A stretch of 32,673 bases of DNA from Acidimicrobiales bacterium (lineage in GTDB: Bacteria > Actinomycetota > Acidimicrobiia > Acidimicrobiales > SZUA-35). Positions within the stretch are counted from its first letter, which is position 1. Every line of letters begins with the position of its first letter. The notes under the pieces were generated by a model. That model had not been told where the DNA came from. It did not search any database and saw nothing but the letters and a program-made list of their open reading frames with translations. Positions 1 through 8,016 of this stretch are shown here, piece by piece. The stretch covers positions 18,403 through 51,075 of the forward strand of contig JAHDFR010000008.1 in the NCBI GenBank assembly GCA_020628065.1, in the 5' to 3' direction. The position numbers and the translations under genes are program-made.

Positions 1-210
1 GAAGTCTGCGCAGAAATCTGGGTTGTCCCTACGAGATGATCGTCGAAGAGTGGCATGTTCCCTCCAAGCCACGGTAGCTGTCGCCGCACATCTGGACGAT
101 GTCGGTACCGGTTATGGCGACCATGAAGGGCGAAACGTTGCAGCCGCCTGGAGATTTTTGAAACGGTGGTCCCCTGGCCCGCCGGTGAGGCCGACGTTAC
201 AGTCGGGTCG

Positions 211-1071
211 ATGTCATCAAGATCTTCGCTTGGAGCAGGTAGAAGTGCTCCGCCGACGGCCTCGCTTCGAGAACAGTGGGAGGCCGATGGATGTGTGTTG
301 TTGAAAGGGGTTTTCGGCGGGGAACAGTTGGCCGTGATGGAAGCCGATTTCGACCGGATCGTGCAACAACTGCAGGCGACCGGGGAAGACGTTAATGCCC
401 GCTGGGACTCGGCTGCCGCCTATCGTGGCGCTGCCGCTCAATCCATCGTTCACACCCATCACGTGCAGAACTACAGTGCCGCCTGGCTCGACGCCATGCG
501 AAGTCCGGCCCTACTGGACCCCATCGAGGAACTGATCGGGCCAGACCTGGTCCTGCACCACTCCAAGTTGTTTCAGAAACCGGCCGGCTCCGGCGCACCG
601 TTTCCCATGCATCAGGATTGGTCGTACTTTCCGACAGCCGATGACACGATGTTGGCCGCCATCATCCATCTCTCCGACGCCACGAAGGACATGGGTTGTC
701 TTCGGGCCTTCCCCGGTAGTCACAAGCTGGGCCGTCGTCGGTCGACCTCCGGGTTGACATCGAGGGACGATGCCGCAGAGTATCAACGCTTCCTCGATGA
801 GTTCCCGGATGCTGACGCCACGCTCTACCCGGCCGAAGCCGGTGACGTGTTTGTCTTCACCTACTTCACTGTCCACGGCTCGGGCCCCAATCTGAGCGAT
901 CGCACCCGCAAGACGGTGTTGTGTCAAATCTTCTCCGGCAACGACGAGGTGGAACCGGGTTCAACCCATGCGTTCAGCGGGCTGGTGCTGCGGGGTAGGA
1001 ACTCCAGGGCTACCCGTCAAAACGTCGACAACCACAGTCGAGCAGTCAACAGCGGTCCCGTGAAAACGTAG
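211..1071 (+). CDS. Phytanoyl-CoA dioxygenase (PhyH) family protein
   Basis: Predicted cytoplasmic Fe(II)/2-oxoglutarate oxygenase of the PhyH family, which hydroxylates small hydrophobic or CoA-linked substrates. The iron triad is visible: numbering from a GTG at 166, the HxD pair is H149/D151 in a MHQDW context, the distal His is H237 (TVHGSG), and the 2-oxoglutarate-binding Arg lies in the following DRTRK segment (R246/R248). The family's N-terminal lead (REQWEADGCVLLKGVF) is also present. I prefer the ATG at 211 because a TACAGT -10-like hexamer (198-203) lies 7 nt before it, the leaderless geometry seen elsewhere in the window; the GTG at 166 is the alternative, and neither has a clear ribosome site. 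The upstream 210 bases show no other credible gene. The substrate cannot be told from sequence. Confidence 0.85.
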   Translation: MSSRSSLGAGRSAPPTASLREQWEADGCVLLKGVFGGEQLAVMEADFDRIVQQLQATGEDVNARWDSAAAYRGAAAQSIVHTHHVQNYSAAWLDAMRSPALLDPIEELIGPDLVLHHSKLFQKPAGSGAPFPMHQDWSYFPTADDTMLAAIIHLSDATKDMGCLRAFPGSHKLGRRRSTSGLTSRDDAAEYQRFLDEFPDADATLYPAEAGDVFVFTYFTVHGSGPNLSDRTRKTVLCQIFSGNDEVEPGSTHAFSGLVLRGRNSRATRQNVDNHSRAVNSGPVKT

Positions 1072-1099
1072 CGAGCTTGGCCGTGAGTGGCCGTCCAGA

Positions 1100-1498
1100 T
1101 CAGGTCTGGGCCTTCTCCTGGACGATGGCGACCAGGTTGCCGCAGGTATCGTCGAACACTGCCATGATGGCCGCTCCGACGTCCATTGGTTCGACGGTGA
1201 AGTTGACACCAGCGTCGGCGAGACGCTTGTGTTCCGCTTCTACGTCATCAACGGCAAATTGGGCCGCCGGGATGCCGTCCTCGTACAGTGCGCTCTTGTA
1301 CGGCCCGACCGCTCGGTGCCCGGACGGCTCAAGCAGAAGTTGCGTACCGTCCGGTTCTTCAGGCGACACGACGGTGAGCCATGAGTCCTCACCGACCGGG
1401 ATGTCGTGCTTCTTCTCGAAGCCCAAGACGTTGGTGTAGAAGGCGAGAGCCTTGGCTTGATCGTCAACGAACACGTTTGTGAGGTTGATGCGCATCAT
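1100..1498 (-). CDS. VOC (glyoxalase/bleomycin-resistance) family protein
   Basis: A 132-residue single-module VOC protein. The N-terminal half opens with the usual beta strand and helix (INLTNVFVDDQAKALAFYTN, then LGFEKK). The second half repeats the fold (AAQFAVDDVEAEHKRLADAG) and ends in FDDTCGNLVAIVQE, the family's C-terminal metal-site strand. Such proteins dimerise and act as lyases, dioxygenases or binding proteins; substrate is not predictable. It starts at one of two adjacent ATG codons with no strong ribosome site. It is convergent with the PhyH gene and lies 53 bp from the SRPBCC gene upstream on the same strand, so the two may be cotranscribed. Confidence 0.85.
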   Translation of the reverse strand: MMRINLTNVFVDDQAKALAFYTNVLGFEKKHDIPVGEDSWLTVVSPEEPDGTQLLLEPSGHRAVGPYKSALYEDGIPAAQFAVDDVEAEHKRLADAGVNFTVEPMDVGAAIMAVFDDTCGNLVAIVQEKAQT

Positions 1499-1551
1499 CT
1501 CAGGCTAGGACCGGACCACAGGTGATCGCCATGGGCTGTAGCCGGCAAGAG

Positions 1552-2025
1552 TCAGGTTGTCGCCGGCTGACGTGTTGACAACAACTTGTTGAGGCTTCCC
1601 ATGCCCTGTCTGAACCCGATGGCTCCGAGCTTGGCCAGCACCGGCGCCACAAATTGGGGTACCCGGCCGATGGTTACATCCTCGAACCAGACAAGATCGG
1701 TTGTTTCATCTGTGGATCCCGGTCGAACGGTGAATCCGGCGGTACCTCGAAGGACCGGCCCGAGTTTTTCCACTTGGCATGTTCCGACCGACGATGCGGC
1801 GTCCCAGTCGCACTGAGTAACCCGCATATGATCCTTCAAGCTGAGGGGACCCAATCCGGTCCAGGCGGTGAACTCCGACCCGACAACCGTGGCGTCCGTC
1901 GGTGGTACGTCAACCCTGGTCATCGGGATCCAGTTTTCGTGACCTTTCCAGTCGACCATCTCGTCCCACACCCTCTGGGGCGAGGCGTCAAACGAGTAGT
2001 GGACTTCGAACGAGACGTTGGCCAT
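1552..2025 (-). CDS. SRPBCC (START/Bet v1-like) family protein
   Basis: A 157-residue protein with the SRPBCC pattern: an N-terminal strand (VSFEVHYSFDASPQRVWDEM), the W-x-G-H-x-x-W segment near residues 26-33, a central sheet, and a long C-terminal helix (FRQGMGSLNKLL). The fold gives a deep hydrophobic pocket used to bind or cyclise lipids and polyketides, or to act as a coenzyme Q/polyketide cyclase-like protein. No catalytic residue can be assigned. The ATG at 2025 is preceded by GGAG at a suitable distance on the minus strand. It lies upstream of the VOC gene in the same direction and is divergent from the methyltransferase gene at 2198. Confidence 0.8.
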   Translation of the reverse strand: MANVSFEVHYSFDASPQRVWDEMVDWKGHENWIPMTRVDVPPTDATVVGSEFTAWTGLGPLSLKDHMRVTQCDWDAASSVGTCQVEKLGPVLRGTAGFTVRPGSTDETTDLVWFEDVTIGRVPQFVAPVLAKLGAIGFRQGMGSLNKLLSTRQPATT

Positions 2026-2197
2026 GATGCTCCAGGGCTGGGGAACGCTGACTTCTGTTGTTACGTCTGCCCGGTGTTTGCAGGATGCATTCTCACCCCC
2101 GGTTGATTCAGGTGGACGGGGTACAACGGACTACTGACGGGCGGGTCGCCGCTCGACACCTGCCCAGCGGCGACAGGCTGGGCAAGCTTGATGGGCT

Positions 2198-2683
2198 GTG
2201 CAAGAATCGGAGCCTGTGAGCGCACTGGAGACCAGAATCCCCCCTCCCGTCCTGTGGGCGGTGACCGCCGCCATCACCTGGATTGTGGCGCTGATGAACC
2301 TGGACGGCAAGCCTCTGGACGGCGTCGCGTTCGACGCCATCGGCATCGTGGTTGCGCTGGCCGGTCTGGGCCTCGGCGTTGCCGGTGGCCGCTCGTTCTC
2401 CAGGGCTTCCACCACCATTGATCCCCATCAACCGGAGGAGACGACCTCGCTGGTTACCGATGGGGTGTACCGGTTCACCCGCAACCCCATGTACCTGGGT
2501 TTGACTCTCATTGTGATCGGTTGGGCGTTGGTTTTGGGCAGCGTTGTTGCCCTGGTGGTTGGTCCGACGTTGCTGGTGGTCGTTCTCACCCGTCTCCAGA
2601 TCCAACCGGAGGAGCGGGTCCTGGCCGACAAGTTCGGTGACGAGTACGAGGCCTTTCGAGGCCGGGTACGCCGTTGGCTGTAA
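2198..2683 (+). CDS. Isoprenylcysteine carboxyl methyltransferase (ICMT)-family membrane protein
   Basis: A roughly 155-161 residue membrane protein of the ICMT/PEMT superfamily. It has hydrophobic helices around residues 18-33 and 48-62, the family signature VYRFTRNPMYLG, a long double helix after it (LTLIVIGWALVLGSVVALVV), and the C-terminal EERVLADKFGDEYEAFRGRV motif that forms part of the S-adenosylmethionine site. Bacterial members are integral membrane methyltransferases of uncertain substrate. Start is ambiguous between GTG 2198 and GTG 2216; the second has GGAG only 3 nt upstream. It stands alone, about 94 bp before the next plus-strand gene. Confidence 0.85.
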   Translation: MQESEPVSALETRIPPPVLWAVTAAITWIVALMNLDGKPLDGVAFDAIGIVVALAGLGLGVAGGRSFSRASTTIDPHQPEETTSLVTDGVYRFTRNPMYLGLTLIVIGWALVLGSVVALVVGPTLLVVVLTRLQIQPEERVLADKFGDEYEAFRGRVRRWL

Positions 2684-2777
2684 CGGTTGAGGGGACACAC
2701 AACCTGTTCTCCCTGGCTGATCGGGATGTTCTTATCACGGGACATGACGGCGGTCGCCTGAGTCCCGCTTCGAGACG

Positions 2778-3305
2778 ATGTTGACTGCGTCGAAGAACCT
2801 GGACAGTCACCTGGTGATCCTGGGGCCGATGGGTGTCGGCAAATCGACGCTGGGTTCGGCATTGGCTCAACGGCTGCAACGCCGTTATCGGGACTCCGAC
2901 TCTGACATCGTCCGGCTCTATGGAACCAGCGGCCGTGAGCTGGCCGACTTGTTTGGCGTGGCGCATCTGCATGAGATCGAACGGGCCGTGTTGCTAGGGG
3001 CGCTGGCCGACCCCGAACCGCTGGTTGTGAGCGCCGCTGCATCGGTGGTTGAAAACGCGGCGGTGGGCACCGCCTTGGCCGCCCGGGCTTTCGTAGTGGT
3101 CCTCGACGCGCCGGCTGATGTCATCGTGGCCCGGCAGGCGGCTGATGAATCCAAGCATCGTCGAGCCATGAGTGAAGGCGAGCTGGCGGCGTTGGTGGAA
3201 CGCCGGGCACCGATGATGGCCGAGTTGGCGGATCTGACACTCGACGCTCAAGGAGAACCGAGCGTGCTGGTCGATGCTGTGCTGTCGGCGTTGCCGGTGA
3301 GCTAG
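2778..3305 (+). CDS. Shikimate-kinase-like P-loop kinase, key substrate residues altered
   Basis: A 175-residue protein of the shikimate kinase/gluconate kinase group. The Walker A loop is GPMGVGKST at residues 16-24, an acidic DSDSD follows near 37-41 (position of the shikimate-binding DxD), and the C-terminal RRAPMMAELADLTLDA matches the RRxPxYxExAD end of AroK proteins. However, the FRxxE motif carrying a substrate-binding Arg reads LHEIE here, and the GGG segment reads SAAAS. I therefore call it AroK-like but doubt it phosphorylates shikimate. It starts at ATG 2778 and has no aromatic-pathway neighbours, which fits a divergent kinase. Confidence 0.7.
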   Translation: MLTASKNLDSHLVILGPMGVGKSTLGSALAQRLQRRYRDSDSDIVRLYGTSGRELADLFGVAHLHEIERAVLLGALADPEPLVVSAAASVVENAAVGTALAARAFVVVLDAPADVIVARQAADESKHRRAMSEGELAALVERRAPMMAELADLTLDAQGEPSVLVDAVLSALPVS

Positions 3306-3404
3306 TCCATCACTTCAACCTGGTTGGGCTTGGGCTGTCGGTTTGGAATCGGCCGTAACGGCTCATTCTCTCCGCCCACCACTGAACTCAAGGAGACATC
3401 TCCA

Positions 3405-3947
3405 ATGGTCAAAACCGAGAATTCGATCGCAGCCCCACCTGTGCTGAACGAGGTCAACGGCAAAGCCGTCGCCGGGCTCGTAGACAAGATCACCGAAGAA
3501 CCGGATGTGGCTGATACCACCTGGTCGGCTTCGGTGAGGTGGAAAGGCGGCTTTCGGTCCGAATCCGAAGTCCGAAGCTTCGAGCCCATTGCATCCGATG
3601 AGCCCATTGGTTTGGGCGGCTCTGATGCCGCCCCCAATCCGGTTGAACAGTTGCTCAGCGCACTCGGTAACTGCCTGGCCGTCGGCTACGCCGCCAACGC
3701 CACCGCCGCCGGAATCACCATTAACGAATTGACCATTGACGTCGACGGCGACCTCAATCTCAATACCTTCCTCGGGCTCGATCCGGACGGCAACGCCGGC
3801 TTCAACGGCATTCAAGCCACCGTCCACCTTGATAGCGACGCCGACCGGCAACAACTGGATCGGCTCCATCAGAAGGTGTTCAGCACGTCACCGGTCGGGC
3901 ACACCCTCCAACGCCCAGTACCGGTCACCGTGGTCGAGTCGAGTTAG
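3405..3947 (+). CDS. OsmC family protein
   Basis: A 180-residue OsmC/Ohr-superfamily protein. These are cytoplasmic dimeric thiol peroxidases of organic hydroperoxides or related redox proteins. The first catalytic-type Cys is in the helix motif LLSALGNCLAVGYA. The position of the second Cys is FSTSPVGHTLQRPVPV, with Ser/Thr where Ohr has Cys, as in the SPV-type OsmC subgroup, so a classical two-Cys Ohr mechanism is not supported. The reading frame is open further 5', but ATG 3405 has a strong AAGGAG (3390-3395) at good spacing, which fixes the start. A 27-bp gap separates it from the next gene, so the two may share a transcript. Confidence 0.85.
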   Translation: MVKTENSIAAPPVLNEVNGKAVAGLVDKITEEPDVADTTWSASVRWKGGFRSESEVRSFEPIASDEPIGLGGSDAAPNPVEQLLSALGNCLAVGYAANATAAGITINELTIDVDGDLNLNTFLGLDPDGNAGFNGIQATVHLDSDADRQQLDRLHQKVFSTSPVGHTLQRPVPVTVVESS

Positions 3948-3974
3948 AAAGCCCCGGAGCTCTAGACTTCGCCC

Positions 3975-5318
3975 GTGACTGACCTCACGCCACTGGACCG
4001 CAAACAAACCCATCCCGGCTATTGGCCTTCGCCGTGGCCGGTGGAGTGCGGCGGCAATCGTCGCCAGAAAGCGGCCTCGGGGGCACTCAACGCCGCCGGT
4101 GGAACAGCCCGCGTCGTCAGCCGGCGGGACGGTCAGTGGCATGTCATGGTGGTACGGCGTGACCCAGGGGAGTGGTTTGTCGGCGGAACAATGCCGGCGT
4201 TCAGCGGGCCACCACCCTTCGGTTGGGTGGAACGGCTCGATGTCGAGACCCTGGAGCCCATTGTCCGTTCGCCACAGCTACCGTGCGGAGACCACGTCTG
4301 GTGCGGGGCGATATTGGCTCATGCCAACGGCAGCATTCACTCGGTCAACGGCTCGTACCTTCACCGACTCGATGCTTACACCTTGGAGATCATCGCCGAA
4401 CGTGAGCTCCCAGCCGATCGATCGCACAACGGGCTACTGGCGTTGAGCGACGGAACACTGATAACGAAAGACCTCCAGCTCGAAGGGCAGGACGGCACGA
4501 CGTTGACCCGGCTCCACCCCGACACCCTTGAGCTTGTCGGCGATCCGGTCACGCTCCCCGAAGGGTCTATGGGGCGAATAGCCGCCGATCTTCAGCCCGA
4601 CGGCAACGAAGTGGTGTACGTTCCCGGCATCGAAACGCTGATGCGTTTGCGAGTTTCGGATGAGACGCTCGACCTCGATGATTGGCGGCCACGCTACCGC
4701 GCCGCCAACAGTGATCAGGGATTGTCGTGGGATGCATGCCTGTCCGACGGGGCGTGCTGGCTGATGGACTGCGGCGACATCTGGTCGGTCCGGCGGATCC
4801 ATGAGCGTTCACCAAATGGCAGGTTTGACGATCCACCCGGTAGCGCCCTGTCGTGGCGACAGCCTGCTCCGTGGACTGGTGCGCTCCGTCTGCTTCGGAT
4901 CAACCTGGCCGACGACAGTGATGTGACTGACGCGGTTCCCTTTGGTCTCCTCGGCGGAGGCATCATTGCCCCTCCCGTCCATGTCCCCGAGTTTCAGATG
5001 GCGGTGGCCTGGGACTCCGTGAACGGTGGTTTGGCCGGAGTTGGTACCGAAGGCGATTTGACCATTCGCTGGGTCCTTCCTGATGTGAGACCGTCGATGC
5101 AACCGGTGGTATTTCCGGAGTCGGGCGAATTGGTGATCAACGACTTCACCGTCGAGGGCAGCGACGATGTGATTGTGGTTGATCTGGCTGGAGGAGACGT
5201 TCTCGATCGGGTCGCCACCGGATCTCGAATCGCCAACGGTATGTTCCTGACCGCTGGAGGCGAGCGAGACGTCTACTATTGCTCGACGACCCATTTGGCT
5301 CGCATCGTGTGGGAGTAG
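3975..5318 (+). CDS. Beta-propeller-like protein of unknown function
   Basis: A 447-residue protein I cannot assign to a named family. It is rich in beta-strand and turn segments. It carries a visible blade-like repeat: a hydrophobic strand followed by Leu-(Asp/His)-x-x-Thr-Leu-Glu at about residues 87-93, 130-137 and 179-186, spaced 44-49 residues, as in quinoprotein/WD-like propellers. There is no signal peptide or membrane segment, so it is probably cytoplasmic. Several Cys and Trp residues (for example WDACLSDGACWLMDCGDIW) cluster in the middle. It starts at GTG 3975, 27 bp after the OsmC gene, and could be cotranscribed with it. It may be a lactonase-like or ligand-binding propeller; no active site is evident. 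Confidence 0.65.
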   Translation: MTDLTPLDRKQTHPGYWPSPWPVECGGNRRQKAASGALNAAGGTARVVSRRDGQWHVMVVRRDPGEWFVGGTMPAFSGPPPFGWVERLDVETLEPIVRSPQLPCGDHVWCGAILAHANGSIHSVNGSYLHRLDAYTLEIIAERELPADRSHNGLLALSDGTLITKDLQLEGQDGTTLTRLHPDTLELVGDPVTLPEGSMGRIAADLQPDGNEVVYVPGIETLMRLRVSDETLDLDDWRPRYRAANSDQGLSWDACLSDGACWLMDCGDIWSVRRIHERSPNGRFDDPPGSALSWRQPAPWTGALRLLRINLADDSDVTDAVPFGLLGGGIIAPPVHVPEFQMAVAWDSVNGGLAGVGTEGDLTIRWVLPDVRPSMQPVVFPESGELVINDFTVEGSDDVIVVDLAGGDVLDRVATGSRIANGMFLTAGGERDVYYCSTTHLARIVWE

Positions 5319-5433
5319 GTCGTGAGCTTCGCAAGTTGCCGTCCGGGACTAGGCGGGGTGACGACCAAGGCGGCTAGCGTGGCGGGCGTGGCCGATGGAG
5401 GAGCTCGCGCCACTCACCGAGGGAGGAGACGGC

Positions 5434-7020
5434 ATGGCGATTCAGCAGGCGGGAGTTGACCCGGCCAACGCACGTAGAGCGGAGATTGTTCGACGAGTTC
5501 GAGGGTTCACGCAACGCAATGTGGCTGTTCGCAGCACGAAGTCGTTCCGGCATCGTGTCATCCCGGTGAGCGGGCCGCCTCGGTTGATTCCGGCGGCCAG
5601 CAAGTATCGGGGGATGGGATGGCTTCCCACTACTCTCCTGGTTCCCGACGAGCTTCCGAAAGAAGCCCGCCTTCCTACCGGCTACGTCCTCGGCTACTAC
5701 GGGGCAGGCAAGGCTCTGTTCTGGACCTACGACAAGACGCCCATCCCCCAAGACGTGTTGTGGAGTCCTGACCTTCCTTGGAGCAATGACTTTTTGCCAC
5801 CGGTAGCGGACGTCGATCGTCCTACCGCTGATGACAACTTCACTGATCTGCGGACCCAGGGCCCCAACCCGTTCATGCTTCGTTCGGCCGATCCTGAGTC
5901 CGCGCTGGGTGATGATCTCAACGCCCGCTACTACGAGGCCGACTTCACCGGACTGCTGAAGGGTCTGGCACCTGAGCTGCGGGCCCGATTCCGCAATGAG
6001 CCGGGCCGGGGGCTGCAACCGTCGGGCATCGTCGAGGGCCATCACGTGCACCACCCGGGCAGCCGGACTTGGGAGGGGGCCAAACAGTTGGTCAACGCGG
6101 TTGATGCCCGGGTCACAGTCTTTCTCAACCACCTTCTTTTCAGCCATCTGATCGTCGGGCAGGCCTTCGCCCTGGCCGCTTGGCGGCTTCCCAACTGGCA
6201 CCCACTGCGGCCCATCTGCGACTTCTTCACCTACGGAACGCTGGCGGTCAGTGACTTCGCCTATCGCTCGTTGTTAACCAAGACCAGCTACTTCATCATG
6301 TCCAACTTCTTGTCGCTACCGTCAGCCCGACTGCTGGTGGAGAACGGTTCGCGTGAGTTTCGTTTCAACCAGTGGTTACCGATGATTGATGTGGAAGAGC
6401 GAGGGGTGGACGACCTCGAAGGCTACGCCTACGGTGAAGACGCAGCGCTGATATGGCCGGTTATCGAGGAGCTGGTTCGCGGTCATCTGTCCGACCTGCG
6501 AATCGATGACAGTGACATCGCCGCCGACCTGGATCTCCACGAGTGGTACCTGACGCTGCTGCGGGTTCTGCCGACCGACGGTGGCGTCCCCGAACTGACC
6601 GGGCTGGAGTCGCTGGTCGAGTTGCTGACGGCGATGATCTACAACAATGTCGTCCACGAGGTGTGTGGGAACTTCAAGCCGCTGGTGTCGTGGGCCGATG
6701 AACGTGACCGGGTGGGGTTGAACTTCGATGAGTACCTGGCCGCTCGGGCGGCGGGAGTCGAACCGCCACGCCCCAAAGCGTCCGATGCGCTCTTGATCGA
6801 TCAGGGGGCCGTGGCCTCAACGGTCAACGTCGCCGGCAACAACCTGCTCGACTTGAACATCAGCCGTGTGGTCGACGACCCGCAACTGGAGCGGTCACTC
6901 AAGTCGATGCAGCAGCGGCTCCGAGAGTTGGGCGAAGAAATCGATCGACGCAACGCCACCAGGCGCCGTTCGTTCACCGCCCTGGAGCCTCGCCGATGGG
7001 AAGCGTCGGTGAGCTACTAG
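5434..7020 (+). CDS. Lipoxygenase family protein
   Basis: A 528-residue protein with the catalytic core of the lipoxygenase family, which inserts O2 into polyunsaturated fatty acids using a non-haem metal. The signature WEGAKQLVNAVDARVTVFLN leads into the H-x4-H pair at H233/H238, then LAAWRLPNWHPL, matching the canonical W..AK...D...H....H....A..LP..HP order. The third His is H408 in VVHEVCGNF, followed by Asn at 413. The chain ends SVSY, not the C-terminal Ile whose carboxylate is the fifth ligand in classical enzymes. It lacks an N-terminal PLAT domain, as bacterial forms often do. The ATG at 5434 has GGGAGGAG (5421-5428) in front of it, preferred over 5395. It is convergent with the catalase-like gene, 36 bp apart. 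Confidence 0.85.
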   Translation: MAIQQAGVDPANARRAEIVRRVRGFTQRNVAVRSTKSFRHRVIPVSGPPRLIPAASKYRGMGWLPTTLLVPDELPKEARLPTGYVLGYYGAGKALFWTYDKTPIPQDVLWSPDLPWSNDFLPPVADVDRPTADDNFTDLRTQGPNPFMLRSADPESALGDDLNARYYEADFTGLLKGLAPELRARFRNEPGRGLQPSGIVEGHHVHHPGSRTWEGAKQLVNAVDARVTVFLNHLLFSHLIVGQAFALAAWRLPNWHPLRPICDFFTYGTLAVSDFAYRSLLTKTSYFIMSNFLSLPSARLLVENGSREFRFNQWLPMIDVEERGVDDLEGYAYGEDAALIWPVIEELVRGHLSDLRIDDSDIAADLDLHEWYLTLLRVLPTDGGVPELTGLESLVELLTAMIYNNVVHEVCGNFKPLVSWADERDRVGLNFDEYLAARAAGVEPPRPKASDALLIDQGAVASTVNVAGNNLLDLNISRVVDDPQLERSLKSMQQRLRELGEEIDRRNATRRRSFTALEPRRWEASVSY

Positions 7021-7056
7021 CTGGCCGGAGCGTGGGAGGAGACGAGGTACGTCGCC

Positions 7057-8016
7057 TTAGGGGATCTTGGCTTCGGGCTCGCCCACCCAGTGACGGAAGA
7101 ACAACCTGTCGCCTCCGGTGGCGGCCACAAAGTTGGTGGTGGAGGCGATGGAGCCGATTGGGCTCCTCTCTCCAGCTGCATTCTCGGCTACCACGTCGAA
7201 CAGCGGTGAGTCGGAACCGAGCCGAGGCAGGGTGAAACGAAAGTCTTCTCCGGGATGACGGCGAAAGTATCGAGCAGCCTCAACCCGTGGCCGGAAAATC
7301 ACCCGATGAGGGCTCACCGGTTGGTGTTGTTGAACACCGGCGCCGTCCCAGATGGTCAGATGATCGATCCGTAGTCGTCGGGTTTCCGGCGACGCTCGTT
7401 TGAACAACACGGCCATGATTCGTTGCGGGAGCCTCAGCTCGTTGTGGCCGTCGGTTATGTCGTGTGACATCGGGTTAGCGAACAGATTGTGGTTGCGCCC
7501 CTGGCCGTTGGTGTGATTGACGGCCACCACATCGAGCGACGGTCTACCGTCGACCAGGAACTTCAACCCCGCTCCGGGAATGAACGACTTCCGTAAACCA
7601 GGCGGAGCGGCCAGCGACATTCGTATTAGCCCGATAGCGGTGTGGTTAGAGCCGAGTAGACCGGTAAACGGCGACTTTGGGCCGATCGTCATAGTGATGC
7701 AGGCCACCGATCCGAACTCGTGAATCACTTTCGGCCGCCCGGCCGGCATAGTGTCCCCGGCATGTTCCAGCGTCTTGGTCAGCTCCTCGACCGACAGAAC
7801 CAGCTTGGCCCGGCTTGGGATCTCCGATAGGGGCGGAACCATGAGGTCGGGAAGCTCAACCGGTCGGTAGGTGGTTTCCGCGATGGCCGTTTCCCACAGC
7901 CATTGCTGCTTTTGCCGGGCCGACCAGGTGACGTAATCCTGTGGTGCAACCGGCTCCGCATCCTTGATCTTGGAGCTGGCCTTGGAGTTGGTCTTGGAGT
8001 TGGTGGTGTAGGTCAC
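7057..8016 (-). CDS. Catalase-related (catalase-like barrel) protein
   Basis: A 319-residue protein resembling the beta-barrel half of haem catalases. KVIHEFGSVA (H99) aligns with the distal-His motif RVVHAxG. A segment of the type GLxRMSLAxPP and GAGLKFLVDGRPSLDVVAVN resembles the catalase G-x-ALK-x-x-x-x-G-x-x-D-L-V-x-N region, and FVAATGGDRLFFRH closes the protein. The axial-Tyr motif of true catalases (RxFxYxDT) is not found, so haem binding and catalase activity are unproven. The N-terminus has a low-complexity Lys/Ser/Asn stretch. The GTG start overlaps the stop of the upstream cyclase-ATPase gene as GTGA, so the two are translationally coupled. Catalase-related proteins that pair with lipoxygenases act on fatty-acid hydroperoxides in other organisms, which suggests an oxylipin role; this is inference. 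Confidence 0.6.
   Translation of the reverse strand: MTYTTNSKTNSKASSKIKDAEPVAPQDYVTWSARQKQQWLWETAIAETTYRPVELPDLMVPPLSEIPSRAKLVLSVEELTKTLEHAGDTMPAGRPKVIHEFGSVACITMTIGPKSPFTGLLGSNHTAIGLIRMSLAAPPGLRKSFIPGAGLKFLVDGRPSLDVVAVNHTNGQGRNHNLFANPMSHDITDGHNELRLPQRIMAVLFKRASPETRRLRIDHLTIWDGAGVQQHQPVSPHRVIFRPRVEAARYFRRHPGEDFRFTLPRLGSDSPLFDVVAENAAGERSPIGSIASTTNFVAATGGDRLFFRHWVGEPEAKIP

Noticed and set aside
23-304. Plus-strand reading frame of 93 codons
   Set aside because: It is rich in Arg, overlaps the PhyH gene in another frame, and has no family motif.
5374-6201. 275-codon minus-strand frame opposite the lipoxygenase
   Set aside because: Antisense shadow; the plus strand has the complete H-x4-H signature.
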